A DNA stretch of 64,000 bases. Origin: Bacteroidota bacterium (GTDB lineage Bacteria > Bacteroidota > Bacteroidia > Bacteroidales > F082). Location: contig JAJRQZ010000033.1 of the NCBI GenBank assembly GCA_024279935.1, positions 20,852-84,851 on the forward strand. Reading direction: 5' to 3'. Below are positions 28,710 to 37,812 of the stretch, in pieces; position 1 is the first letter of the stretch, and each line of letters begins with the position of its first letter. Both the position numbers and the translations under genes were made by a program. The notes beneath the pieces were generated by a model. That model was not told the DNA's origin and did not search any database. It saw nothing but the letters and a program-made list of their open reading frames with translations.

Positions 28710-29990
28710 TTAATATGCAAAAAGCGGAAGATCGCTCATCATATCATTAACTCTTTTTCTTACAGAATCAACAACTCCTGCATCTTTAATATTACTTATT
28801 ACTTCATCAACAAGGTCAACTATGGGTTCCATCTGGTCTTCTTTCAAGCCACGGGTAGTAATAGCAGGAGTTCCAACCCTCAGCCCACTGGTCTGGAATG
28901 GTGAGCGGCTATCGAAGGGCACCATGTTTTTATTGATTGTTATATCAGCTTTTACAAGTGTGTTTTCAACCACCTTTCCCGTGATATCAGGAAATTTACT
29001 TCTTAGATCTATCAACATCAAATGGTTATCAGTCCCGTTGGATATAACTTTATAACCCTTATCTATAAAAGCTTTCGACATGACCTCCGCATTTTTTTTC
29101 ACTTGAAGGATATATTCAAAATATTCATCGGTAAGGGCTTCGCCAAAGGCAACAGCCTTTGCGGCAATAACATGCTCCAGGGGACCGCCTTGTATTCCCG
29201 GGAAAACAGCTGAATTAAGCACTGTTGACATCATTTTTGTTACCCCCTTGGGTGTTTTCAAACCCCACGGGTTTTCAAAATCCTCCCCCATTAATATCAA
29301 TCCGCCGCGCGGGCCGCGCAGTGTTTTATGCGTAGTAGTGGTAACGATGTGGCAATATTCGATGGGGTCGTTAAGTATTCCCTTGGCGATTAGTCCCGAT
29401 GGATGCGAGATATCAGCCATCAATATAGCCCCCACCTGATCGGCAATATCGCGCATGCGCCCATAATCCCAGTCGCGCGAATATGCCGACGCGCCGGCGA
29501 TTATCATCTTTGGTTTATCTTTTAGGGCAAGTGCCTCCATCTCATCGTAGTCAACTGTCCCGGTTTCCTCTTTTACCTTATAAGCAATTGGATCATAAAG
29601 GATGCCCGAAGAATTCACAAAGGAGCCATGTGAAAGATGACCGCCATGCGAAAGGTCGAGTCCCATGAAAGTATCGCCAGGTTTAAGACAGGCCAGAAAA
29701 ACGGCCATATTGGCCTGTGCGCCTGAGTGAGGTTGTACATTTGCATATTCCGCATCGAACAATTCACAAGCACGATCTATTGCCAGCTGCTCACTCTGAT
29801 CAACAATTTCGCAACCGCCATAATATCTTTTACCGGGATAACCCTCGGCATATTTATTCGTCATTACCGAGCCCATAGCGTCCAAAACCTGCTGGCTAAC
29901 AAAGTTCTCCGATGCAATCAGCTCGATACCATGCACTTGGCGTGCTTTCTCCTGGTTTATCAGGTCAAATATCCTATTGTCTCTATCCAT
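28710..29990 (-). CDS. glyA: Serine hydroxymethyltransferase
   Basis: PLP enzyme that converts serine and tetrahydrofolate to glycine and methylene-tetrahydrofolate. The 426-residue length is usual. The N-terminus has [12 protein letters not shown] and [11 protein letters not shown], the glycine loop [10 protein letters not shown] is near residue 125, and the PLP lysine is in [15 protein letters not shown] (~225-240). ATG at 29990 ([11 protein letters not shown]) is chosen; the longer frame adds a 34-residue leader with no family support. A TACCTTTG -7-like element lies on the minus strand at 30026-30033. Confidence 0.95.
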   Translation of the reverse strand: MDRDNRIFDLINQEKARQVHGIELIASENFVSQQVLDAMGSVMTNKYAEGYPGKRYYGGCEIVDQSEQLAIDRACELFDAEYANVQPHSGAQANMAVFLACLKPGDTFMGLDLSHGGHLSHGSFVNSSGILYDPIAYKVKEETGTVDYDEMEALALKDKPKMIIAGASAYSRDWDYGRMRDIADQVGAILMADISHPSGLIAKGILNDPIEYCHIVTTTTHKTLRGPRGGLILMGEDFENPWGLKTPKGVTKMMSTVLNSAVFPGIQGGPLEHVIAAKAVAFGEALTDEYFEYILQVKKNAEVMSKAFIDKGYKVISNGTDNHLMLIDLRSKFPDITGKVVENTLVKADITINKNMVPFDSRSPFQTSGLRVGTPAITTRGLKEDQMEPIVDLVDEVISNIKDAGVVDSVRKRVNDMMSDLPLFAY

Positions 29991-30314
29991 TTTGCAAGAG
30001 TATTTTATTAATTTTAAATCGCTTGCAAAGGTAGAAAAAAATCTATCTGCTGCAGGATAGGATTTTACCCGGCACAGGCAAAAAAAAATCATTAATCAGT
30101 GTTAGTCCCATAAACACGGGGCTAAAAAAAGGGACATCGAGTTATGAGTTACGAATTATAAGTTATGAAGTGATATTTAATTGACCGGACAGAAGCTTAT
30201 TGCTAACACTATAGTTAATCCGGCCCCACAGGCCGAAGCTTTCCACATATCAGGTTTGCACAATAGCAAACAACAAATACAAGAAGGCTTCCAATAATTA
30301 ATTATTTTTGCAGC
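29991..30314. other. 324-base divergent gap with short degenerate repeats
   Basis: The gap between glyA and the M16 protease pair holds a -7-like box for glyA (minus strand, 30026-30033), a 7-bp stem-loop (TAGTCCC to GGGGCTA, about 30104-30125) and imperfect repeats of GAGTTATGA / GAATTATAA type at about 30130-30170. A TATTTTTG box (30304-30311) lies only a few bases before the M16 start, which would give an almost leaderless transcript. No gene is visible. Confidence 0.4.
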
Positions 30315-31553
30315 ATGATAAAATTTGATGAAACCACGCTCGACAACGGGCTTAAAGTTATTGTGCATCAGGACAAAAGCACCCCCATTGTGGCGATGAA
30401 CATAATATATAAGGTGGGCTCGCGGGACGAAAGCCCGGAAAAAACAGGTTTCGCCCACCTTTTCGAGCACCTCATGTTCGGCGGTTCGGTAAACATACCG
30501 AAGTACGACACTCCTTTGCAAAACGCGGGCGGGGAGAACAATGCGTTCACAAACAACGATTTCACAGATTATTATCTCACATTGCCGAAAAGCAATCTGG
30601 AAACCGCTTTCTGGCTCGAGTCCGACAGGATGCTCTCGCTGGCGTTTTCCGAGAAAAGCCTCGAAGTACAAAGGCAGGTGGTCATTGAGGAGTTCAAACA
30701 AAACTACCTCAACCAGCCTTATGGCGATGCCTATCTGTTGCTAAAGCCTCTGGTATTCAAAAAGCACCCTTATCGCTGGAATACTATCGGCAAGGAAATA
30801 TCGCATATCGAAAATGCCACAATGGAAGAGGTGAAGGATTTCTATTCGAGATATTATAATCCGGGCAATGCAATACTCAGCATAGCAGGCAATGTTGATA
30901 CCGATGATATTTATAAGCTGAGCGAAAAATGGTTCGGCGGGATCAAATCGGGGAAAACCCATAAAAACATATACGACAAAGAACCACCTCAACTAGGTGA
31001 CAGGGAGTTGATAGTGGAGAGAAAAGTTCCGCAAAGCGCGGTCTATTTCGCCTGGCTTATGGACGAGCGGAAGTCGCCGGGTTTTTATACAACCGACCTG
31101 ATCTCGGATATCTTGTCGAGCGGGAACTCCTCGCGACTATATAACTCTTTGATAAAAGAGCGGAAAATGTTTTCCGAGCTAAACGCTTTTGTTTCAGGCG
31201 ATATCGACAATGGTCTTTTTATAATTAGCGGAAAGCTTATAAACGGTTTCTCTGCCAATGAGGCCGAGGCCGCTATCGACGAACAGCTGGAAGAATTGAA
31301 GACCAGCCTTGTAACTGACGAGGAACTTGAAAAAGTAAAGAACAAGATAGAGGCAAATTTGGTGTTTTCAAGACTTTCCGTTTTAAACAAGTCGATGAAC
31401 CTTGCATATTACGAATTGCTTGAAGATGCTTTGCTCCTAAACAAGGAAAGAGAAAACTATGCTGCCGTCTCAAAATCCGATATTCGTAAAAAAGCAAAAG
31501 AACTGTTTGCCACAGGAAAGAAAAACAAACTAGTTTATATTGCCAAAAACTGA
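30315..31553 (+). CDS. M16 family zinc metallopeptidase, catalytic subunit
   Basis: A 412-residue pitrilysin/insulinase-family protein. The inverted zinc motif HLFEH (H48, E51, H52) in TGFAHLFEHLMFGG is intact, and the downstream Glu ligand region QRQVVIEEFKQNY is present about 75 residues on. No signal peptide is seen, so it may be cytosolic or exported by another route. It is followed after 4 bp by a second M16 gene lacking the zinc motif. Such pairs in bacteria form heterodimers where the second chain helps close the chamber. Peptide substrates are unknown. Confidence 0.92.
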   Translation: MIKFDETTLDNGLKVIVHQDKSTPIVAMNIIYKVGSRDESPEKTGFAHLFEHLMFGGSVNIPKYDTPLQNAGGENNAFTNNDFTDYYLTLPKSNLETAFWLESDRMLSLAFSEKSLEVQRQVVIEEFKQNYLNQPYGDAYLLLKPLVFKKHPYRWNTIGKEISHIENATMEEVKDFYSRYYNPGNAILSIAGNVDTDDIYKLSEKWFGGIKSGKTHKNIYDKEPPQLGDRELIVERKVPQSAVYFAWLMDERKSPGFYTTDLISDILSSGNSSRLYNSLIKERKMFSELNAFVSGDIDNGLFIISGKLINGFSANEAEAAIDEQLEELKTSLVTDEELEKVKNKIEANLVFSRLSVLNKSMNLAYYELLEDALLLNKERENYAAVSKSDIRKKAKELFATGKKNKLVYIAKN

Positions 31554-31557
31554 AAAA

Positions 31558-32880
31558 ATGCAAAAAAATATATTCCCGAACAGGCAGATAGCGCCACAAG
31601 ACAATAACTTCGACGAGTTGTTGTTCCAAAACCCGCAACATGAAAAGCTTGAAAACAATCTTGATCTCTATCTAATAGAAGCAGGCGAAGAAAATGTCGT
31701 GAGAATCGATTTGGTAGTAAATGCCGGGTCCATCTATCAATCGAAAAAACTTTGCGCTTCTTTTACAAACACATTGCTGAAGGAAGGAACAAAAAAACTT
31801 AGTTCGGACAGGGTTGCCCACATGCTGGATTTCCATGGTGCCTACCTAAACACCTCTGTTAGCAAAGACATGGCCGTGATAAGCTTGTTCTCCTTGACAA
31901 AGCATCTTGAAAGACTCCTTCCCCTTTTCAAGGAAATTACCACCGAAGCTGTTTTCCCGCCTCATGAGTTCGAGGTGCATCGAGACAGGAGCCGGCAGGA
32001 GTTCTTGATAAATTCGGAAAAAGCAAGATATATTGCCAACCGCGAGTTCAACAAACTTATCTTCGGCAAAGGCACGGCTTATGGGCAATATCTGGAAACA
32101 AACGATTACGACTTGATTCAGCATGACGATTTAATAAATTTCCACCGAACATATTATTCACCGCGAAACTCATATCTTATCGTAAGCGGCAAACCCGACA
32201 AAAACAGCAAAAAACTAGTTGCCGACCTATTTGGCAGCTCATGGCCTCAACCAGACTATATTTCCCTAACACCCAATAATATAACCTCTGTTTCCTTTAA
32301 GGGTGAAATGATGATCGAAAAGGACGATTCCTCGCAGTCGGCCATTAGGATGGGCAAAAGGGCTGTAGGCAAACTACACCCAGACTATCCTAAACTGCTG
32401 CTTGCCAACACCGTCCTTGGTGGCTATTTTGGATCACGGCTGATGACAAACCTCAGGGAGGACAAGGGGATGACGTATGGAATTCATTCGTATATGTCGC
32501 ATTTCAAGCATGCCTCTTATTTTAGCATAGCCGCAGAAGTAAAGATCGAGCAAACATCGGCAGCCATTGCCGAAATAAAAAAGGAAATCGGGGTGTTGCA
32601 AAACGATAAAATCAGCGATGATGAACTAGAACTGGTAAAAAACTATATTTACGGTAATTTTCTGAAGAATTTCGACGGGCCCTTCGCTTTGGCGGAAATG
32701 TTCCGCTCGGTAAGGGACATCGGGAAAGATTTTGGTTTTTTTAATAAAAACCTGAGCGAAATCATGACCTTGACCGCCGACGACCTTCTTACAACGGCTC
32801 AAAAGCATCTCGACATGAACGATATGTGCAGTTTAGTGGTTGGTAATAAGTTATATGACAAAACCCGCAAGAGTGAGTAA
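31558..32880 (+). CDS. M16 family peptidase, inactive partner subunit
   Basis: A 440-residue M16-fold protein. The place of the zinc motif reads SFTNTLLKEGT, with no HxxEH, so it cannot bind zinc the usual way. The C-terminal half keeps the substrate-binding RYxxG-like region as GYFGSRLMTNLREDKGMTYG, which positions substrate in two-chain M16 enzymes. With the active gene 4 bp upstream this makes a heterodimeric protease. ATG at 31558 is used because the longer frame would overlap the first gene. The CPBP protease gene overlaps its last 26 bases. Confidence 0.9.
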   Translation: MQKNIFPNRQIAPQDNNFDELLFQNPQHEKLENNLDLYLIEAGEENVVRIDLVVNAGSIYQSKKLCASFTNTLLKEGTKKLSSDRVAHMLDFHGAYLNTSVSKDMAVISLFSLTKHLERLLPLFKEITTEAVFPPHEFEVHRDRSRQEFLINSEKARYIANREFNKLIFGKGTAYGQYLETNDYDLIQHDDLINFHRTYYSPRNSYLIVSGKPDKNSKKLVADLFGSSWPQPDYISLTPNNITSVSFKGEMMIEKDDSSQSAIRMGKRAVGKLHPDYPKLLLANTVLGGYFGSRLMTNLREDKGMTYGIHSYMSHFKHASYFSIAAEVKIEQTSAAIAEIKKEIGVLQNDKISDDELELVKNYIYGNFLKNFDGPFALAEMFRSVRDIGKDFGFFNKNLSEIMTLTADDLLTTAQKHLDMNDMCSLVVGNKLYDKTRKSE

Positions 32881-33643
32881 GGAAAATAAGTACATATTGA
32901 TGCTGGCAGGTTTTTTCAGCTTGTATTTTCTGTTAAACAAATTGTTCTTTGCCGATATATATTATCTCATAAACGATATTGTCAAGCTGTATTTCGTCAG
33001 TTTCTTCTTGGCTTATATCATTGTCGGGATACCCCTTTTGGGCTTCGTTTACACCAGCAACAACAAGAGCATCTTAAAGCCGCTCGGCTTGAGAGGGAAC
33101 GCTTTAAAAGCCGTTTTGTACTCATTTGTAATTACGACCCCTATGTTTGCCGGCTCCGGGATTATGAGCGAGTTTACACTTGGCATAAGCGGGGAACGTT
33201 TTTGGTTTTATTGTGTTTTCGCCGCATTTTTCGAGGAACTTTATTATAGAGGTATTTTTTTCGGCCAATTATATAGGAAGACAAGGCTTGGGTTTTTGCC
33301 GGCCCTGTTTTTCAGCGCTTTGGTTTTTGCCTCCTTGCATCTCTACCAGAGCAACGACTTTTATACGATGACCGGGATATTCCTTACTACCTTCCTCGGG
33401 GCCGGCTTGTTCGCATGGCTTTATATCGAATGGGGTTATAACTTATGGGTTTCGATAGCGATGCACTTCTTCATGAACCTTTCGTGGGAGATTTTCTCGA
33501 TTTCCGAAAATGCCCTGGGAAACCTAAGTGCCAACTGGTTTAGGCTTGTAACGATAGTTTTGGCCATAGGGACGACTATAATCCTCAAGAAAAGGAAAGG
33601 CCTCGGGCTGGCGATCACAAAAAAGACCCTGTTCGTAAAATAG
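32855..33643 (+). CDS. CPBP-family intramembrane glutamic protease
   Basis: A 262-residue membrane protein with about seven or eight helices and the ABI/CPBP motifs: EELYYRG (E127, E128, R132), FASLHL (H162) and AMHFFMNL (H204, N208). These residues form the active site in the Rce1/CPBP superfamily, which cleaves substrates within or next to the membrane. It overlaps the inactive M16 gene by 26 bases on the same strand, so it is likely coupled to the M16 pair. Whether the three act on one pathway is an inference. Confidence 0.88.
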   Translation: MTKPARVSKENKYILMLAGFFSLYFLLNKLFFADIYYLINDIVKLYFVSFFLAYIIVGIPLLGFVYTSNNKSILKPLGLRGNALKAVLYSFVITTPMFAGSGIMSEFTLGISGERFWFYCVFAAFFEELYYRGIFFGQLYRKTRLGFLPALFFSALVFASLHLYQSNDFYTMTGIFLTTFLGAGLFAWLYIEWGYNLWVSIAMHFFMNLSWEIFSISENALGNLSANWFRLVTIVLAIGTTIILKKRKGLGLAITKKTLFVK

Positions 33644-33644
33644 G

Positions 33645-34793
33645 TTAACCGCATAAATTTTCCAACCACTCAACAAGCCGGATAACGAGCAGATGGTAAT
33701 CGTAATATTTTTCAGCGCGCGGACGGCAGGATCGCGACATTTGTTTGCGCTGGCCTATGTTTTGGAGAAGGTAGCGGATTTTATTTCCTAGCCCTTGAGG
33801 GTTTCTTGGGGTCAGTATCCCTTCGGTAGGTGTAATTATCGATCCCACACCCCCGCCTTCATAAGCAACCGACGGCGTGCCGCCTGCCAGGGCCTCGGCA
33901 TAAATAATCCCGAAATGTTCTTTTTTCTCCGGGGCTGCCACCAGCAGTGAGGCCTCGTTTATAAGCTTGGCCTTATCTTCCGAAGAAACAAATCCGAGAA
34001 AACGCGCCCTGGAGCCTGCCTTTTCCTTTAGTTCTTGCTCCAGCGCGCCCGCACCTATAAAAACAGTAAGCGCCAAATCGGAGTATTCTTTCGAGGCCTC
34101 CACAACATTTTGCGGGCCCTTGGAAGCCATTAGCGCCCCTGGACATATTACATAATCACCTTTTAGCCCGTATTTTTCCCTTATGCCATCATTGTTCCCG
34201 GGTTTGAAATCCACTAAATCAACCCCGCATGGCAGGACGAGGAATTTGTCGTCAGCTATATCTATTAATGGTTTAACCAGCTCGTCCCTGACATAATCGG
34301 TTGTTACCAAAAGCCCGCTTGCCTCTGTCAAGGCTGTTTTTATCATTTCCCAGTTTTCGTCGTTCCAAAGGCCTTGATGACGCGGCTCGATGCCCGTTCC
34401 ATGGACGAAAATAACATAGGGTTTTTTATTTCGCTTAGCGACATTATGGACAGCCACAGCACTTAAGTTTGCATGATGACCGATAACAACATCCACATCT
34501 CCTATAATATTTTCCAGCGCATTCTCATAATCGGGAAGATATGAGAGCATCTCTTCGTGGGTCATGCGGGCCACTTGTTTTTGCGTGTCGCCTGCGGCCG
34601 GAAGATATTCGTGAACCGGTGTGATATTAGTATGCAATTTGATGTCGATGCTTTCAGCCCCGTCTATGCCCACGCCCATCGCGGGATGCATAAGATACAC
34701 TTTATGCCCTAGTTTTATCAGATGCCTGGCATGTTCACGGGCTACTTCACCGCTGCCCCTTCCTTTGTTTAAAAGTAAAATTGCAATTTTCAT
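33645..34793 (-). CDS. GT4-family glycosyltransferase
   Basis: A 382-residue GT-B enzyme. The N-terminal LLNKGRGSGEVAREHARHLIKLGHKVYLMHP is the acceptor-side glycine loop (key GRGSGEVA). The C-terminal domain has PGALMASKGPQNVVEA and the nucleotide-sugar EX7E region EHFGIIYAEALAGGTPSVAYEGGG (key E..GIIYAEALAGG, about residues 294-305). Donor and acceptor are not identifiable. It is a single gene, convergent with the CPBP gene. Confidence 0.88.
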   Translation of the reverse strand: MKIAILLLNKGRGSGEVAREHARHLIKLGHKVYLMHPAMGVGIDGAESIDIKLHTNITPVHEYLPAAGDTQKQVARMTHEEMLSYLPDYENALENIIGDVDVVIGHHANLSAVAVHNVAKRNKKPYVIFVHGTGIEPRHQGLWNDENWEMIKTALTEASGLLVTTDYVRDELVKPLIDIADDKFLVLPCGVDLVDFKPGNNDGIREKYGLKGDYVICPGALMASKGPQNVVEASKEYSDLALTVFIGAGALEQELKEKAGSRARFLGFVSSEDKAKLINEASLLVAAPEKKEHFGIIYAEALAGGTPSVAYEGGGVGSIITPTEGILTPRNPQGLGNKIRYLLQNIGQRKQMSRSCRPRAEKYYDYHLLVIRLVEWLENLCG

Positions 34794-34939
34794 ATTTCTG
34801 TTTAAGATTTTTTTAGTGCGTAAAAGTAATTAATTATCGCCACGGCAGCCGAGCGCAACGGCTTTTTTGGACATCTGTTTTTTTTCGGCTTATAACAGCC
34901 GATATGGGAAATTATTTTTAATTTGCCGAAAAAATTAAA

Positions 34940-35578
34940 ATGCACAAAATCCTTGTTTCATTGATAGCCATTCTCTTTTGCCTGGGTGGCTTGAGGGCTC
35001 AAACATCTTTTGATGGCCACACCGGCACACAAACGGGCTGGCACAGGGGTCAAACACCTGAAGGTTTTGATCTTTTGCCCAGCAAAATGATCTTCACACA
35101 ACGCTTGTTATGGGGAAGAAAAGGGCTTATGCGGAATTTCAACCGCTTCGGGCTAACTCCCGAAAAAAGGAAAAATGAACTAAAAGCAAGGAGGACTATG
35201 CTCAAGGCCCACCAAATAATGGGCTTCGCAACCATAGCCTCTATGTTGTCGCAGGTAATTGTCGGCGAGCGATTATATGACGGGAAAACAAATTTGAAAG
35301 ATGCCCACGAGTTTTTGGCAGGGCTCACTAACATCACCTATATAACCACTGCCTCCTTCTCGCTTTTTGCACCTCCTCGGATGTTGGACGAACCCAAGGG
35401 CTATAGTAACCTAAAAGTCCATAGGATATTGGCCATAGTGCATATATCAGGAATGATAGCAACAAACATCCTGGCAGGCCTGGTGGAAGACAACCCCGGG
35501 CTTAGGCCATATCATGCAGCTGCGGCAATAACAACATTTGCCTCCTTTACGGCCGCAATGATCGTAATTAAACTATAG
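34940..35578 (+). CDS. Four-helix membrane protein with interface histidines, cytochrome b561-like (unassigned)
   Basis: A 212-residue protein with an N-terminal signal segment (to about 20, GGLRAQ) and four later membrane helices (about 90-110, 122-145, 160-182, 192-212). Each helix begins with a histidine: H91, H123, H161 (plus H168) and H192. This spacing resembles di-heme four-helix cytochromes b (b561 class), in which paired histidines bind heme. No named family was recognised, and no other electron-transfer gene is adjacent. Heme binding is an inference. Stands alone with 181 bases after it. Confidence 0.5.
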   Translation: MHKILVSLIAILFCLGGLRAQTSFDGHTGTQTGWHRGQTPEGFDLLPSKMIFTQRLLWGRKGLMRNFNRFGLTPEKRKNELKARRTMLKAHQIMGFATIASMLSQVIVGERLYDGKTNLKDAHEFLAGLTNITYITTASFSLFAPPRMLDEPKGYSNLKVHRILAIVHISGMIATNILAGLVEDNPGLRPYHAAAAITTFASFTAAMIVIKL

Positions 35579-35759
35579 AAAACCCGGAAACATCCACATA
35601 CTCTGCCATGAGCCTTGAATGACAAGGCCATTATATGATATCAAGACCGTTGCAATACCAGGTTTTTTTAATGAATTAAGACAATCTATTAACAAAGCGA
35701 TGTTAATTTATTAATATTTCGCCTTTAACTGATTTAAGAAGTTTTGTATTTTTACAATC
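35579..35759. other. Intergenic gap before the lipoprotein/DUF5723 pair
   Basis: 181 bases with a TATTTTTA box (about 35749-35756) a few bases before the lipoprotein ATG, and no other recognised feature. Confidence 0.3.
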
Positions 35760-37811
35760 ATGATTAATAAAAAAGTAGGCCCGGGATTTTTTTTGATGCT
35801 TCTACTGACTTCTTTTGCTGTCTGGTCTTGTCGAAAAGATTTCAGCAAAATCTCCGTTGCCGATTGGCAAGCTGAACTGGCAGCCCCTTTCATCCACACT
35901 ACTATTGTCTTAGATAACTTATTTCCAGACGATTCCAATCTTGTAACCCTGGAAGACAGCTCATTGGTATATTTTTATTTTAAGGATTCCGTTTTCAGCC
36001 TATCGGCCGATACCGCCCTCGACTTAACGGATGATATTGTTGTTGACCAAGGTTTTTCGCTGGGCGAATTGCTGATGGGCGACTTCGGTTTCGATACTGC
36101 GCTCGCGATGACGGAAATCCTACCTTATCTAGATCAGGCAATTCAGGACACCCTATTGAAATATGACGGCCAGCTAACTTATTTCCCCCCGTTTTCCATC
36201 CTCGAACCGGTCGTTGTGGGCTCCGAGCCTATCGAAGACTTTATACAGCTTGAGTTTTCCGATGGGAAGATGATAGTTACCGTAAGCAACAGCCTTCCTG
36301 TCCCTTTGAACAATATCGATTTTCAGTTATTGGATGAAGTCGGCCAAAATATAATTACCGAAGTAGTGATAAACGAATTGCCGCCCTCAGCACAGGTTTC
36401 GGATACCACCTTGCTTATAGGAACGACGCTTGGGAATGAGTTCTCGTTCAAGATACTGAGCCTTGAGAGCCCCGGCAGCTTTCCCGACATGGTCCTTATC
36501 GACCTAAGCCGGGGATTGGGGTTCGATTTACTGGCCACAGGCTTGAAGGTTGTTGGCGGCCAGGCAAGAATAAGCGACCAGATAATGTATTCCGATATGG
36601 AGATGATAGATTTCGGCCTCGACCCTGAACAGTTAAAACACATTTCCTTCATGAGCGGGAATTTTGTTTATAATTTGAGCTCGGAAGTCAATATCGATAT
36701 AAATGTAAATATCCAGCTGCCAACGGCATTGATCGACAATGAAATACCGCAACAGGAGTTTATTATAACCGCCAACGGCAGCACCCAGCAAACCTGGGAT
36801 GTAAGCGGAATGACTGCCGACCTGACAACTGATGCTGAACAGCCTTACAACAGGATGCCGATAGAAATAATGCTTACGGTTTTGCCTACCGATAATTTAG
36901 TAACATTTGATTCATCGGATAAGATAAACGGTTTTTTTAGCCTGGAACAAATAAAACTTGACTTCGCCGATGGTTATATGGGCAAACAAACGGTGAATAT
37001 CTCACAGGATACCTTCGACCTGAACTTCGATTTCTTGAAGCGGTTAAAGGGTGAGCTGATACTGGAAGAGCCTTCAATTACAATGAGTTACGTAAACAGT
37101 ATTGGAGTCTCTTTTAGGATTTCGACAGAATTCCTGGCTTATAATTCCGAAACCGGCCAATCGCATTATCTCGAAATGGACTCTGTGGACATAGAGGTTC
37201 CTGCCCAGATAGGCGATTCAGTGGAGGGTGCGATAATTATAGACAAAACCAATTCGTCGATAGTCGATTTCCTTGCCATCCGTCCCGACAGGATAATTTA
37301 TTACGGTGGCGGGATAAGCAATCCGGAAGGGGAGAATCTGAACTTTATTACCCAAATCTCAAGACTTACCGCTGATGCGGAGATTAAGATCCCGTTAATA
37401 TTGCGTGCCGCCCACCTTAATTTTGTCGATACCCTCGGCTTTTCGGCCTCCTCCGACGGATTTCCGATCCGGGAAGGAACAATGAAGCTGAATATCATGA
37501 ACGGCTTCCCTTTCGACCTTACGATGAGCATGGTCCTGACGGATTCCATCAGCGGGCAAATACTCGACAAGCTTACCTTCGACGAAATTGCTTCTGCCGA
37601 AGTTGATGATAAGGGAAAGGTCATCGGCAAGAAAGCATCGGAGATCACCGTTGGTTTCTCCAAGGAGTTCCTAACCAACATGAAACTGTCGAACCAGGCT
37701 CTTCTTGAGGTAGAAACCTCGACCTTCGGACAGGGTGAGGTGCCGGTTGTTCTTTATTCCGATTATGAGATAGATATTACAATTGCCTTTTCGGGGAAGA
37801 TAAAACCTTGA
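35760..37811 (+). CDS. Large lipoprotein of unknown function
   Basis: A 683-residue protein with a lipoprotein signal (LLLTSFAVWSC, Cys near residue 24). The mature protein is almost all predicted beta-structure with many short Asp/Ser turns; no catalytic motif or known repeat was recognised. Segments such as LDLTDDIVVDQGF and DITIAFSGKIKP show the style of large Bacteroidota surface or periplasmic lipoproteins. It is 1 bp from the DUF5723 barrel gene, so the two are likely one functional unit at the outer membrane. Confidence 0.6.
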   Translation: MINKKVGPGFFLMLLLTSFAVWSCRKDFSKISVADWQAELAAPFIHTTIVLDNLFPDDSNLVTLEDSSLVYFYFKDSVFSLSADTALDLTDDIVVDQGFSLGELLMGDFGFDTALAMTEILPYLDQAIQDTLLKYDGQLTYFPPFSILEPVVVGSEPIEDFIQLEFSDGKMIVTVSNSLPVPLNNIDFQLLDEVGQNIITEVVINELPPSAQVSDTTLLIGTTLGNEFSFKILSLESPGSFPDMVLIDLSRGLGFDLLATGLKVVGGQARISDQIMYSDMEMIDFGLDPEQLKHISFMSGNFVYNLSSEVNIDINVNIQLPTALIDNEIPQQEFIITANGSTQQTWDVSGMTADLTTDAEQPYNRMPIEIMLTVLPTDNLVTFDSSDKINGFFSLEQIKLDFADGYMGKQTVNISQDTFDLNFDFLKRLKGELILEEPSITMSYVNSIGVSFRISTEFLAYNSETGQSHYLEMDSVDIEVPAQIGDSVEGAIIIDKTNSSIVDFLAIRPDRIIYYGGGISNPEGENLNFITQISRLTADAEIKIPLILRAAHLNFVDTLGFSASSDGFPIREGTMKLNIMNGFPFDLTMSMVLTDSISGQILDKLTFDEIASAEVDDKGKVIGKKASEITVGFSKEFLTNMKLSNQALLEVETSTFGQGEVPVVLYSDYEIDITIAFSGKIKP

Positions 37812-37812
37812 T

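Noticed and set aside
30130..30170. CRISPR-like repeats
   Set aside because: Units are too short, degenerate and without spacers; no cas gene in the window.
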